From Perkinsus olseni (lineage: Eukaryota; Perkinsozoa; Perkinsida; Perkinsidae), in NCBI GenBank assembly GCA_013115135.1, contig JABANP010000018.1:124001-188000 (forward strand): a stretch of 64,000 nucleotides of DNA, given 5' to 3'. The position numbers and the translations under genes were made by a program. Below, piece by piece: positions 1 through 10,600 of this stretch. A model generated the notes under the pieces. It worked only from the letters and a program-made list of their open reading frames with translations. It made no database searches and had not been told where the DNA came from. Numbering within the stretch: the first letter of the stretch is position 1; the number at the start of each line of letters is the position of its first letter.

Positions 1-1799
1 CGGGGGGCAACGAAACCGGTAACTTCAGTCGGGTTCATTTCTAGCAACCGACCTTTCCGACCTTCATCGTCGGCAGTTAGTGAGCCACATGAGCTTGACG
101 ATCCTATTCGAATCAAATTATTCGGTTGAAGTCTGATGTCATGCATTCAAATAACGTGGCGACGTATACTAGTTGGCTTTCATCCACGACGTTCTGATCA
201 GTGAGATGTAGCCTTTACGTAAGTGCTGTTCTCTCAAGAGTATATTGTCCTCACCACGGGGCGAGGCAGCGTTCGCTACTATGCCTCTTCCATGTCCAGA
301 TTTCACCTAGAGAGCTCATAATGAGACTCTCATTCGCCTTAGATATCATCAGTGCCCTTGAAGGGACTCTTAGCAGGGAAAATTTCAGAATCAATCTTGC
401 TGATGGAGTTTCCACTTCACGATTCGAGGACCGACTCTTACTCCCGGCCCAGGTGTCCCGGGGGCCTGCTAGTGGCAGCTGAGGGTGTTTCGTCACTCGT
501 CGAGTCGCCACGCTAGCATCACAGCACTGGCAACCCGTCCAAATTGGACGGCTTGCGAGGGCTGTAAGTTTGTCCAAGGGACATTGTGACACAATGATTG
601 TGTCCAAAGTGGACGGTCCAATAGGACACGGAGTCTTTCTTAACAGGGTAGCACGCGGTGTTTAAGCAGCTTAGCCACCGCTAACTGCTCGCAGCCGAGA
701 GCAGAAAGCAGTGCTCTAGACTATAGAGCTTGTATATACTCTCAGCGAACGACCGAGTCATTCAGATGAGTCTGAACTTACTTCCGACACCCCGAGGAAG
801 TTCAACTCGTCTAAGGCGGTCATTGGCGTAATTCGAATGAACAAGCCAGTTATTGATTCGGATTCTCGATCGCTCCGTGCAAGGGGCCTGCTTACAGACT
901 GGAGTATGTGTGTGTGGGTCTGTTGCCAGGCATTACAGGCCTATCGCCCTTAAACATACATTAGCCGACTCTGAGCGATCGCGAGTAGGCCCGACAGCAG
1001 CAATCCCCCGCGACCAAGTGAGGCTGAATGAGATCAAACAACGATCGGCGAGGGAGGGAGAGATGCCGGAACGAACACATCCGCAAGCGATGTGACACGG
1101 AGAGAGAACCTCCGCCGCAGACCCATGGCTGAACCCAGCGAGGAGCGCTACGGCCGATGCGGCTCATCCTGAGGCGCAGCACCAAACGTTGTGCGCCTCG
1201 AGTACATCAGCTATCGACACTGCTAGCATACCAAGTATAAGAAACAATAAAGGAAACGTTTAATTGACACGAGGTACACCACAAAAGATGAGGGGGATAA
1301 GAGGGGACGCATGCCGTCGAGCCATCCTCGGTCACACTCGTGGAGTGGATGTATGAGTGATGGCAAGCCCGGCCCCAGTTTCGATCTGACCATTACTGGC
1401 CAGTGACCCCCATGCCACGATCAGGCACTGGGACCAATGGGGGACTGGAGTAATTAGGAATAGACGCATCGTAGGGATGGGAATTTTGTCAAATCGCTCG
1501 CCATGGCGGGCGCGAGTTCTTCGAATACAGCATGTATTTGCGAAGAATGTCCACCACGACGAGAGTCTAGGCCTGGTAGGCGCTATCTTGGGTCTAGGGC
1601 TGTTCTAGGAGGTATGCTTATCAACAAAGCTTCCCGCGTGAAATCCGTTGACTTACCACTCTTTTTCAACGCGGCCCCTGACGGAATAACACTGGGTACC
1701 TCCATGGAGCGTTGCACGAGGCAGCAGGTCCCAGCGCTCGATCGGGGAGTGTGTCGATCGGATGAGGTTCAATCAGCCTTGCTGGGTTAGAAGATATCA
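1..1799. other. Non-coding stretch, no gene recognised
   Basis: No open frame here looks like a conserved protein, and none has convincing splice-site-bounded exons. The one structured item is a cluster of GTCC...GGAC dyads at 537-627, listed separately. The last part is presumably the 5' flank of the RRM gene that starts at 1800. An exon of an unknown gene could be missed here because short exons leave little trace. Confidence 0.5.
537..627. repeat. Cluster of four GTCC-N3-5-GGAC dyads
   Basis: Four copies of an inverted 4-bp dyad, GTCC...GGAC, lie at 537-549, 572-582, 602-614 and 616-627, with loops of 5, 3, 5 and 4 bases. The copies at 537 and 602 agree over 15 bases except one position (GTCCAAATTGGACGG and GTCCAAAGTGGACGG). 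No gene is adjacent. The function is unknown; a protein-binding array or the remnant of a small repeat would fit. Confidence 0.6.
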
Positions 1800-3868
1800 A
1801 TGGCTACTAATTACCCTGGCAGTAACTTTTCCGGGCCTCCTCAGTCGGCCGCAGGGGGCAGCTCGCAAGGTACGGTCCGGAAGGTTTTGATAATGTATCG
1901 AAAATTTGCATGGAGAAGAGGTTGTTGTCCAACCATCAGGTCAGCAGGATCCCTTCGCTGCTGCAGCCGCCATCGCCGCTAAAACAGCAGCATCCTTGAC
2001 GAACCAGCTGGGCGGGAAGGCTGCTGAGCAAGGAGGGCCATCCTTCAGTTCGGGTGTAAGTTCACTATGCGGAGACCATATTACAGTTATTATCAGGGCT
2101 ATGGCGGTCAGTATGGTGATAGAGCAGCTGAAGATCGAAGGGTGAGTCTTATCTCGGCATGTTTAGCATCGCCCTGTGTTGCACGTGAACTCGACTGCGC
2201 CGTTTCAGTACTTGAGTCGCTCAACTAACTGTTCACGAGTTGGCAGCATTGCTCGCTTCTTCTCAGCAACTGTTCGTTGGTGGTATACCGGAAGGTATCA
2301 CCGACGACGCCTTCCATCAGTACTTCTCACAATTCGGACACGTCGAACGAGCGATCGTTATGACCGATAAGATGACCGGTCGCTGCCGAGGTTTCGGATT
2401 TGTAACGTATTCTACCAGCGGGGAGGTGGAGGTAGTGATGATCGGGGGATCACGTTGCTTCGCGCGGGAGTGGCGACCGCACTCAGAGAAGACGAGTGTC
2501 ATAGTGAGATCGTAGTATCTTCAGAACTGCCTGGCGAGCGGCCCACATCAATTGAATGGCAAACATGTGGATGTCAACCGATCACAAGATCCTAAGGATC
2601 CCCACAGAGGAGGTAATCACAGGTTACTTCCGTTGCATGACACAAGCTGAACTGTGTGGTTCGGGAGGTTGACTATTTGCGCGAGCCTGCCTGTGTGTAG
2701 CTCGTTATCGTGCGCATAGCTCTACATGCATGTGGGCTGCGTTCTCATCGGATTCATATTGTCAGGTTATGGTGGTGATAGGAGCGGCGGTCCAGCTCGG
2801 TACTACCTGGGGTCGGCCTGGTGTATGTTACTCCTCTTGTTTTTCAGTCGCGGTGGTGATGACCCGATGAAGGTCTTCTGTGGAGGCCTGCCGCAGGAGT
2901 GCGATACAGGTTGGTTGATGTAGCATCTTGATCTAGGGCTCAAATCCTTCGCTTCCGAGCAAGCAGGGGTCGGTCCTGTTTCAGAGCGTCTCCGTCAGCA
3001 CTTTTCCCAATACGGCAACATCGTCGACTGCATAGCTATGTACGTTGCCTCGGGGAGGCTCCATCCTGCTGTGGAGAGCATCTGCCTTACCTCAGGCGAG
3101 ATCGAGACACTGGCCGATCGAAGGGGTATGGTTTCGTTACCTTCGACTCGGAAGATGCCGTCAATGCCGCTATCAACGGGAATAATATGATCGATGGTCG
3201 ATGGGTCGGTTAGTACCACCGGGAGTGGTGACACTTGTTGGCGAATTTCAGGTTGAAGTGCGAAACTCCCAGCGGCATGGAGGCTCTGATGGCAGCGGAA
3301 AGGGGAAGGGCAGAGGCTGGGGCGTAGTATTGGGGTTCTTCGTCTCTAGGCTGACTTATACTGCTGTGGGATTCTTTTTTTCCCGCAGTCTCCCGAGCCT
3401 CAGGGCTACGGTGATGCCTACAGCCAAGCGGCCATGCAACAGGGATGGGCTGGGATGGCGGCTCAGCAAGCGTACTAAGAGATAGTCTCGGGGGTCTCGA
3501 AGTTCTCCCCTCTTCCAGGGCATACTATCCCTACGCAGCGTATTACAGTAGTCTCCAGGCTCAACAGGGAGGACAGGCTGCTGGCCAGATGGCCGATCCG
3601 TGAGTGCTGTGGCGGACTGTGCAATAGAGTTAGAGTCTCCTGTTCAGCTACGCTGCGTATTACGCAGCAATGGCGGTAGCGGCGAACCAACAGCAGCAGC
3701 AGCAACAACAACAGCAACAGCCTCAGCAGACTCAGGAGACTCAGCAGACCCAGCAGCAGTCGTACTCGTCAGGAGGAGGTACCTCAGTGCGGAAATTAGT
3801 CGTATTGGCAGCTCTGTGTAACAGGTGCGAGTTCAGGTGGTGATGCGGGCCGCTCTAACCCCTATTAA
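1800..3868 (+). CDS. Two-RRM hnRNP-like RNA-binding protein, Q-rich C-terminus
   Basis: Predicted nuclear or cytoplasmic RNA-binding protein of the hnRNP A/B-Musashi-DAZAP1 type. The start is ATG at 1800 (MATNYPGSNFSG). Exon 1 ends at 1869, and about ten short exons follow. RRM1 (from about 2247) has RNP2 LFVGGI and RNP1 RGFGFVTY and resumes at 2525 after an intron (NGKHVDVNRS). RRM2 begins at KVFCGGLP (about 2870) and continues through exons encoding QHFSQYGNIVDC and RSKGYGFVTFDSED. The tail is rich in Y, A and G, then has a run of about ten glutamines encoded by mixed CAG/CAA codons (about 3690-3720), and ends GDAGRSNPY with TAA at 3866-3868. Reading frames join across the GT-AG introns I checked; one boundary near 2055-2075 is ambiguous. 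Tandem RRMs suggest sequence-specific mRNA binding in splicing, export or translation control, but the RNA target cannot be inferred. Confidence 0.85.
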
Positions 3869-4241
3869 AATAATGCCTTACGTCATCGTCGGCAGTCGTA
3901 CTATAGAGAAGGCTGAGGAAGAGGAGCGTAGGAGTCTGGTAACTGAGAGTGCTGCTCGACCAGCGTTTCAAGATGATGGTCATCATCGCAGTTGGCCAGA
4001 CGTATGTCATAGACCACTTATCACCTACACGAGATGGCTTTGTGTTACACTAGTGTGATGACAGCGGGCGGGCGCTAACCTCTCTCAGATAATCTTTGGC
4101 GTGCGCACAATTGCAGCACTCAGAAGATACTCGAAACGGTCGTAGTCCAACAAGTCATTGGAGGCCTCTTATAATCGTAATCGAGGACTTGGCTCTGCTT
4201 TCAGTTAAGCTTTCGAGAGAGCGTTCTTTTCGTCGTAGTCC
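3869..4241. other. Intergenic stretch
   Basis: This lies between the stop of the RRM gene and the first plausible ATG of the membrane-protein gene. Short open frames occur, but I see no conserved protein segment and no RNA gene. It may hold the 3' UTR of one gene and an unrecognised 5' exon of the next. Confidence 0.4.
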
Positions 4242-5070
4242 ATGGCGCAACTTCTCACGGAGCCTCCCTTGGTGGTTCCGCGTCCCTCCGATGTGGAGGA
4301 ATGCAGCGCCTGAGATGGCCCCGAAGAGCCAGTAGCCGCCATCGCCACTTCGCCTGCTGCACAGGAGTCTCCACGAAGACCTATCCTGGTATCCGATCTT
4401 CACCCTGCTGGTGTCGATTCCTGCTTTGGTTGGTGCCTGATGCTGGCCGGTGTTGGTCTTCGGGTTGCTCGGTCTAGCCAGTACGGCTGGCCTCAACGGT
4501 TTCTCCCACACTATTACTTTCGGTCTTAATCTTGCTATTTTCACTAATCTATGTCAATTCGTTTATGCTGGTACTAAGTCAAAGAGACGTAACATCACTC
4601 CTCACTTGAAGAAATGGGGACCATTCTACTGCGTGGTCCTAGCTACTGTGGGTGTGATGGCAGATCTAACCCGTCACGTCCTGTTGGACTCTAACAACTG
4701 GTTCATGACGGACCCCAACACGGGAAAGGTTGTCAAGTTCCATTTTGATGACTGTGCGTACGAGGTTGAGAAGGTTCGTGGTGTCACGGACGGCTGCCCT
4801 GACGTTGGTGTTGGTCCTCTGTTCGTCACCGAGGAGAATGCTCTAGGCGTGGACGCGCCCATGTACAATCCTGACGGATCCTACTCAGTCTATGGTATTT
4901 GGCTCACTCTCTTCGCTACATGGGCTGGCTTCATCCTCATGTTTGTCGGTATTGCTTGGTACACAGATCTGCCTAGGAAGATTGCTCAACAATGCCGCGA
5001 GATATTTGGATCATCTCCCGTACACGTGATAGTGAACGGCCACTACTCGGAAATTAGCTCTTTAGTCTAA
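4242..5070 (+). CDS. Small multispanning membrane protein, 5' part unresolved
   Basis: The reliable part is a single open frame from about 4441 to TAA at 5068-5070. It encodes roughly 206 residues with four likely membrane segments: FGLLGLASTAGLNGF, FGLNLAIFTNLCQFVY, FYCVVLATVGVMA and WAGFILMFVGIAWY. Between the last two lies a polar, cysteine-containing loop (FDDCAYEV, TDGCPDVG). I do not recognise the family. Upstream, an ATG at 4242 opens MAQLLTEPPLVV but meets TGA at 4311. The frame of the downstream exon also has TGA at 4438, although it encodes a hydrophobic stretch just before it (FTLLVSIPALVGA). An unplaced intron or a base error could connect them. The start is therefore provisional, and organelle or membrane location is unknown. 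Confidence 0.6.
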
Positions 5071-6578
5071 CGTGATGATGTTGATAGAATTACTAATGCG
5101 CTCTGTGCCTCTTCTCCTCGTCTGTTGTGTGGGAAAATCGTTCACTCAGCGAATGAATTTCGGAGCGATAAACTGCTGCGATGCGGTCGCTCCTGATGAT
5201 TGCTGTTGTGTATTACAAGTCTTTGTTGTTCTACCCTCGTGAGTCTGAGATTTTTTTTGAATGTGGGTGTTGAGTTGAAAAGTGGTTTTGAGCTGAGTGA
5301 GTGGTGATGATTGCGTAGATCTCACATCGGAGTATGGGAAACAGTGTGTGAGCTCATAGTGCAACTTCGACAGTACGGGTTAGTTAGACTAGCGTTGACA
5401 TGCGGTTATGTGGTGATGAGTTTAGCTGGTTGAATAGGCCTTTGTTGGTGAAAGAGCATAGCCCAAAGAGCGAGAATACAGTGCTCGCCTTGAGTTGCTA
5501 ATATATCGTCGTCGAGTTTGAGCAATTTGGGGATGATGGTGCGCCATACACTGACAAACTCGCTTAGTCGCTTCTCTATGATGAGGTGTTTGCCTAGGGA
5601 GATGGTTGCTGATTCATGCGGGGGTTCGGAACGTCCAATCGCATTCTCACTATTGGCGGTATGATTCGCAATTGAATTTTCAGAAGCAACATATTATCTT
5701 TGGTGAGATATTCTTCTTTGATAAGTCGACACTTGCAATCCGTTTACATATTCATCAACATCTTTCACCTGAGGCGTCGGTTCTCAACATAATGCTCGTC
5801 TCTGAGAGCAAATGCAGCGTTATATTTATGTAACGTACGACTAGGAAACGCATCTACGACTGTTGACGAGATGCAGGTCGTGCCGCATACCATCGATTGA
5901 AGCTTCCTTATACATCGTGCTGTACATAGTATAATCGCCACGTCTCTCAGCACAAAGGTCGCCGGCTGTCACACTGACCTCACACAATGGTGGTCTTCCG
6001 AGAGAGAAAAATCTTACACCGCCGGTTACTGCTTCGGCATACCATCTATATTCGTACTTTTCCCGTAGTATGTGGCGCGCATTATCGGCGTTACCGGTAT
6101 TGTCAGTGTTAGACGTAGCGCACGCTGTGCCGCTTATAACGAAGATCTTCCTGCTTTGCTTGCGAAAATATCACTCGACCTCCGGGAAATTAGCCTGAAC
6201 CAACTTGGAAACACAAATCGCCACTTATATAAAATCCTAATAACCTCCGATGCAGCTCCTGCGAACGTAGCGTAACTAGCCTCTAACAGAAAGTTGACCT
6301 CAACGATCATCTCAGTCGACGTCTAACGGAAACAGAACGTATGATACGACAACTATCTCTGCTCTACTATGACTAGGGCTCTAGACGACCCCTCAACTGT
6401 ATCAGTGATACATTATAATAGACTGTGAAAAACTCGCATGCACTATGGCACGTAACGGGCCTCGCTGAGCGATCCTGAGTTCGCGAGAAAAATTGCGAGG
6501 CCCTGTAACAGCGAGGACAGACTGTAGCTGCTTACGATCATAGCCGGGAAAGGCAACCTGGATGATCCTGGAGATATA
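5071..6578. other. Long AT-richer gap without a recognised gene
   Basis: About 1.5 kb between the membrane-protein gene and the globin-like gene. It is visibly richer in A and T than its neighbours, and its open frames are short and low in complexity. I found no tRNA, no repeat array and no conserved protein segment. It probably holds the 3' flanks of the two converging genes. Confidence 0.5.
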
Positions 6579-7343
6579 TCAATGCACAACTGGGCAAATA
6601 GAAGGCCCTCTCTGAGAATTCACAACCGCTGATGGGGCGTTCATAGCATTCCTCGCCTCGAATGCTCTCATCGGGCACTTGCCACTGCTGCCGGGGCGTG
6701 CCTCAGTAAAGGGACCGTACACACCCATGAAAGCACATAGGCCATGGACATAAGGTCTCACGAAGTCGAGGGGCATATTAAAATCCTCACAGGCCTTCAG
6801 TTGCATCAGTAGCCAACGATTGCGTTGGTTCCAGGTGAACCCATCGCCCCGGAATCCTGCCTCTGGAGGAGCATCCGATCTTAGAGGGCAGTGCTGAGCC
6901 TTCTTGTGGGAGGCGTTCACCTTACGGATAGAGGGGCCTTCTTTCTCGACTCCAGCGGTATGAAAGAACCATCTGCAAAACATCTCGTGGTGGGGCTCAG
7001 TCTTGTCGTTATAAAGAACCCCAAGAATCGGGTCGCGGAAAGACAAGTCGTAGAAATGCTTGACCAGCGCTAGCACGTTCTCCCTGCCGCCGGCAATGTC
7101 TACCAGGTTGGCGGGGAAGAGCTGCATCCTAAGGAACTGAACGAACTGAAGTGGTGGAACAGGAGTGGAGCGCAACCAAGCAGGCGAGTGAAAAGCGAGC
7201 CCGAGACGCCGGGTATCCTCGTAGACGACAGAAGTCAGACAAACGGCGGCAAATGTGAATCTCAGACGACATAGCTCAGAATGAAGTCGCTGGCGTTGCA
7301 ACATCCACGCACGTGAGCTGTGTCCGTATCTCCCCGTGCGCAC
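6579..7343 (-). CDS. Truncated (2-on-2) globin-like protein
   Basis: A single open frame on the minus strand. The conserved part starts near the internal ATG at 7127 (MQLFPANLVDIAGG), which I prefer as start; the in-frame ATG at 7343 adds an arginine-rich leader without globin character. The globin-like order is IAGGRENVLALVKHFYDL, then DPILGVLYND, EMFCRWFFHTAG, SHKKAQHCPLR, FTWNQRNRWLLMQL and VYGPF. The first two blocks are typical of the group-2 truncated haemoglobin fold (B-E helices), and the RNRWL block matches the end of the fold. The segment where the heme-ligating helix-F histidine is expected is unusual and rich in H, P and G, so heme binding is likely but not shown. Such proteins bind O2, NO or other ligands in the cytosol. 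The tail after about residue 150 has no recognisable features. Confidence 0.65.
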   Translation of the reverse strand: MRTGRYGHSSRAWMLQRQRLHSELCRLRFTFAAVCLTSVVYEDTRRLGLAFHSPAWLRSTPVPPLQFVQFLRMQLFPANLVDIAGGRENVLALVKHFYDLSFRDPILGVLYNDKTEPHHEMFCRWFFHTAGVEKEGPSIRKVNASHKKAQHCPLRSDAPPEAGFRGDGFTWNQRNRWLLMQLKACEDFNMPLDFVRPYVHGLCAFMGVYGPFTEARPGSSGKCPMRAFEARNAMNAPSAVVNSQRGPSICPVVH

Positions 7344-7648
7344 CGTAGAAGAACGGGTGCTTCACTACAGCCATGAACATAGAAAACACACAAGTATCTT
7401 GCACGCACGCGCGTCCACAGAGCTTGCCGATGTACGGTCAACCTTGGATACCTCGGGGACTCTCCCAGGTCAAATCGACGGCACACGAAGGTTGCAACTC
7501 CTTAACGAGCTTTTTATTCCAATGGTATCTTGCTTAACCCACGATGAGATCTCGAGAAATCAGTCAAGCCGTGTTTTGATCGTCTACTTCCTGGCAGTAC
7601 CCACCAACACAAACACTGACTCTCTGCACGAGGAGAAAGTTCCAAATT

Positions 7649-10600
7649 CTACACATGCGGCTCATGTGGCGGCGCCTTCGGCGGGGACACACGTGCATCT
7701 GGGAGGAGGGGGCATTGCAGGAGAAAGCTCGATCCAAGTCGACCTTCAGAGAGAGAAAGCTTGCCTCCGATCACGTCGGAGTCACTCGTGACCGGAGGTT
7801 CCACATTCGGACGACTGCGTTTCCGCTCGAATAGAATCTTGCCTCCTTGTGGGGACTTCAATGATGGGGGTATATCGCCACCTGAGTGAGCAGGATTCGG
7901 CCGGGCCCTTCCTGATCAGGTACTCTTTTTCATGGCAGATGAAGGCCGTTCTAACGCCGCTGCTGGTCGCAGAATAGCCTCCGACTTCATGGCTAGGGCA
8001 CGTTCCAATGACCGAACCTGCTCAGAAGGGCACGCTTTGATGGTGACCGAGTTGCATGCGCAGGGGCCGGCCTGACATTCTTCACATGTTGGTCAAGTTC
8101 GGTGCCATGACTCATGCCCTCGGCTGTCCGGTGCTCCGCATTCTCTCGGCTTCTCGACTGGCAACAAACCGCGAAGTGTCAGAGATCAAAGAACAGACAA
8201 CCGTGGGGAGGAGGGTTAGGTCTGCCGAGAGCCCACTGAGGCACCTGTGGGGCCATCAACAGAATCTTCTCTCCCTCCGTTCTCATGCTTCGGATAATTG
8301 TTTCCGCTTTCACGCACAGATCTTCGCAAACCCTCTTGTGCACCTGTCGTACAGGTCCTCCGCCTGAAGTTGCGGTCTGATACTTGCCTCGGGTGACATC
8401 CGTCCGATCGAGTTGACCAGTTCTACGAGGTTCCCCACGGTGTCTTTCGTGCTCTCAAGGGCCGACTGAATATGCTTGTTCCACACCATTCTCGCATTGA
8501 GGCTCGTTGCGCTCACCTGCGCGTGTAAAATGCCCAGACTAGGGCCCGGGAGGACTCACTGTGAGCTCGTCAGCGGCCTGCTCCAGTGCTGCGGTACGGG
8601 CTAGTCGACATTCCAGCTCTGTCCTAGAGACTCCACAAGCCGAAACAATCCTGAGGCACAGTGGTGAGGCCACAACGACGATGGGAAGGGCCGTGTTCAC
8701 TTCTCAACAGCCGCTGCCTTAGCCTGGATAGGAACCATCACCCGTTCCTTAACGTCCTCGTATATCGATGAGAGTCTATGCGAGAGCTGAACGACACTAC
8801 TGCATGGTAGCGCTCACACAGGTCAGAACTGTGCTCGATAATTGTCCGTCTCACCTCCTCCTCCAGAGAAGCCTGCCAAGACTCGAGAGATGCGGCTACT
8901 TCTGCACTATCGGCGAGCATCCTTCGTTCGAATTTCTCTCGCTTCGCAATGATGGTCGTAGTCTCCTACAGAACTTGCGCAGATTACAGAAAACCCGGAC
9001 GCAAGTCAATAACGGAACGCGGGGGCCCACCTATGTAGACAGCGCATTGTCTTCACTCACCGGTTCACTATCAGCCAGAACGTTGACTTCCTCCTCAGGC
9101 CTGTCCTTTCCCACTTCCTTCTCCAAACGAGCCTATGCGGTAAGGTGCAGTTTTATTGCCAAATGTCGCTCGTTGCAACCTGTAGCATCCGGGCTCTGTA
9201 CTGCAGAGTCGCGAGAGCATTCCGGCATGAGATGTCCACAGTCAAGGCGTTGATATCGTTCACATATCCAACCACCGACCGTAGTATGCCTTTGAGCGGC
9301 CCCTTCTTGTATTTCCCGCCCTGAAAGAACACTGTCAAGTGCAGTGGTCTCGAAGAGACGCACCTGCCACTGACTGTACATCTTCTCCTGCGCTGTAAAT
9401 AATTTCAAGTCAAACTCGAAGAGGCAGCGCTTGTTTTCGAGCTCTCTTTCGCGCCGCTTCTTCCGCTCCTCTATCCTGTGCTCCACCTCGAACAATGGAT
9501 CGTCAAATCGAACGGGAACGCTTCCCAGCGCACTCGCTAGACTCTCACCTCGGATATCTCTGCAGTGAATGACTCTTCGAGGTCTCTCCGAGCAACCTCA
9601 GCACCGAGTATAAGCCCATCAAGTTCTTCAATGGCAGCTGTGAGACGGGGCCGGTACTTTCCATCAGCAGAACTCTCCTCGTCGCGGCGTAGCTTTTCTA
9701 GCCTAGCAACTGATGCTCGACAGTAGGCGGTGAGGGTTCAATCTCCGAAACTCTCAAGGACATGTTTACGCGGTCTAGGTCTCTAGTTGTCTCATGCAGC
9801 AGACAAACGAAGTGTATCGATCACTAAAATCCCCGCCTTGCAACCGCGATCTTGCGTAACATAAGGAATAGAGCTCGTGTCGCGAATCGATCAGCCGTGG
9901 AGATACCCCTACCAGGCAACCCCCATGACGTTACAACGAGCGAGTAACACCACTGGGCGCAGGGAGGACCGGAGCAGGGCTAGCCGTTGAATACTGCGTA
10001 CTTGTCTCTCCGTCTGTTAGAAAGCTCCTGTTGCAGCTGCAGTGTATCCGCCTCAAGTTTCAGTAGCTTCTCGCCTTCCTGGGTCTTGAAGAAGGACAGA
10101 CGCTGTGCTTTCTCTACTTTCGACATTTCCTCAATGAGGTCGTCCTCAGAGTGTATTTCTTCGTTGACTTCCTGAGAACTCGGCCTTTGGTAAGACTCGG
10201 TTTCCTCTCAGTAAAGAGAAAAACGGGCCGAATGAAAGGTGCTCAACATCAAGTCATCGGTCGTTTAGCTCAGTCGGTTAGAGCATCGTGCTAATAACGC
10301 GAGGGTCGCAGGTTCGAGCCCTGCATCGACCATTTACTTTGTATGGCCTTCGAAGCTATTTGTACGATCTTGGAGAACAGCCTCGAGGAGGAAGAGTAGA
10401 CTTGCGCTTGGCGACACGCGCGCCGGCCATGAGTAGGACGCGTCACTTTCGCGCGGTACTTCGTGACACTCACGGAGTTAACATCTCTCGGATGAGTCAG
10501 CTCTCCGTCTATCCGGTCGTGGACCGCCTGAAGCGTTTTCCCCACAGCCAGCATGTCCGCCTGCGCCTGCCGCTGGTCGCCGCGGAGAGACTGAGAGGAG

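Noticed and set aside
4311..4440. TGA read as an amino acid
   Set aside because: Several well-supported genes in the window end at TGA exactly at the family's expected C-terminus (p47, Vps2, transporter copy A), so TGA works as a stop.
4155..4544. 129-codon minus-strand frame over the membrane-protein gene
   Set aside because: It has no motif, and the opposite strand encodes a membrane protein with consistent hydrophobic segments.
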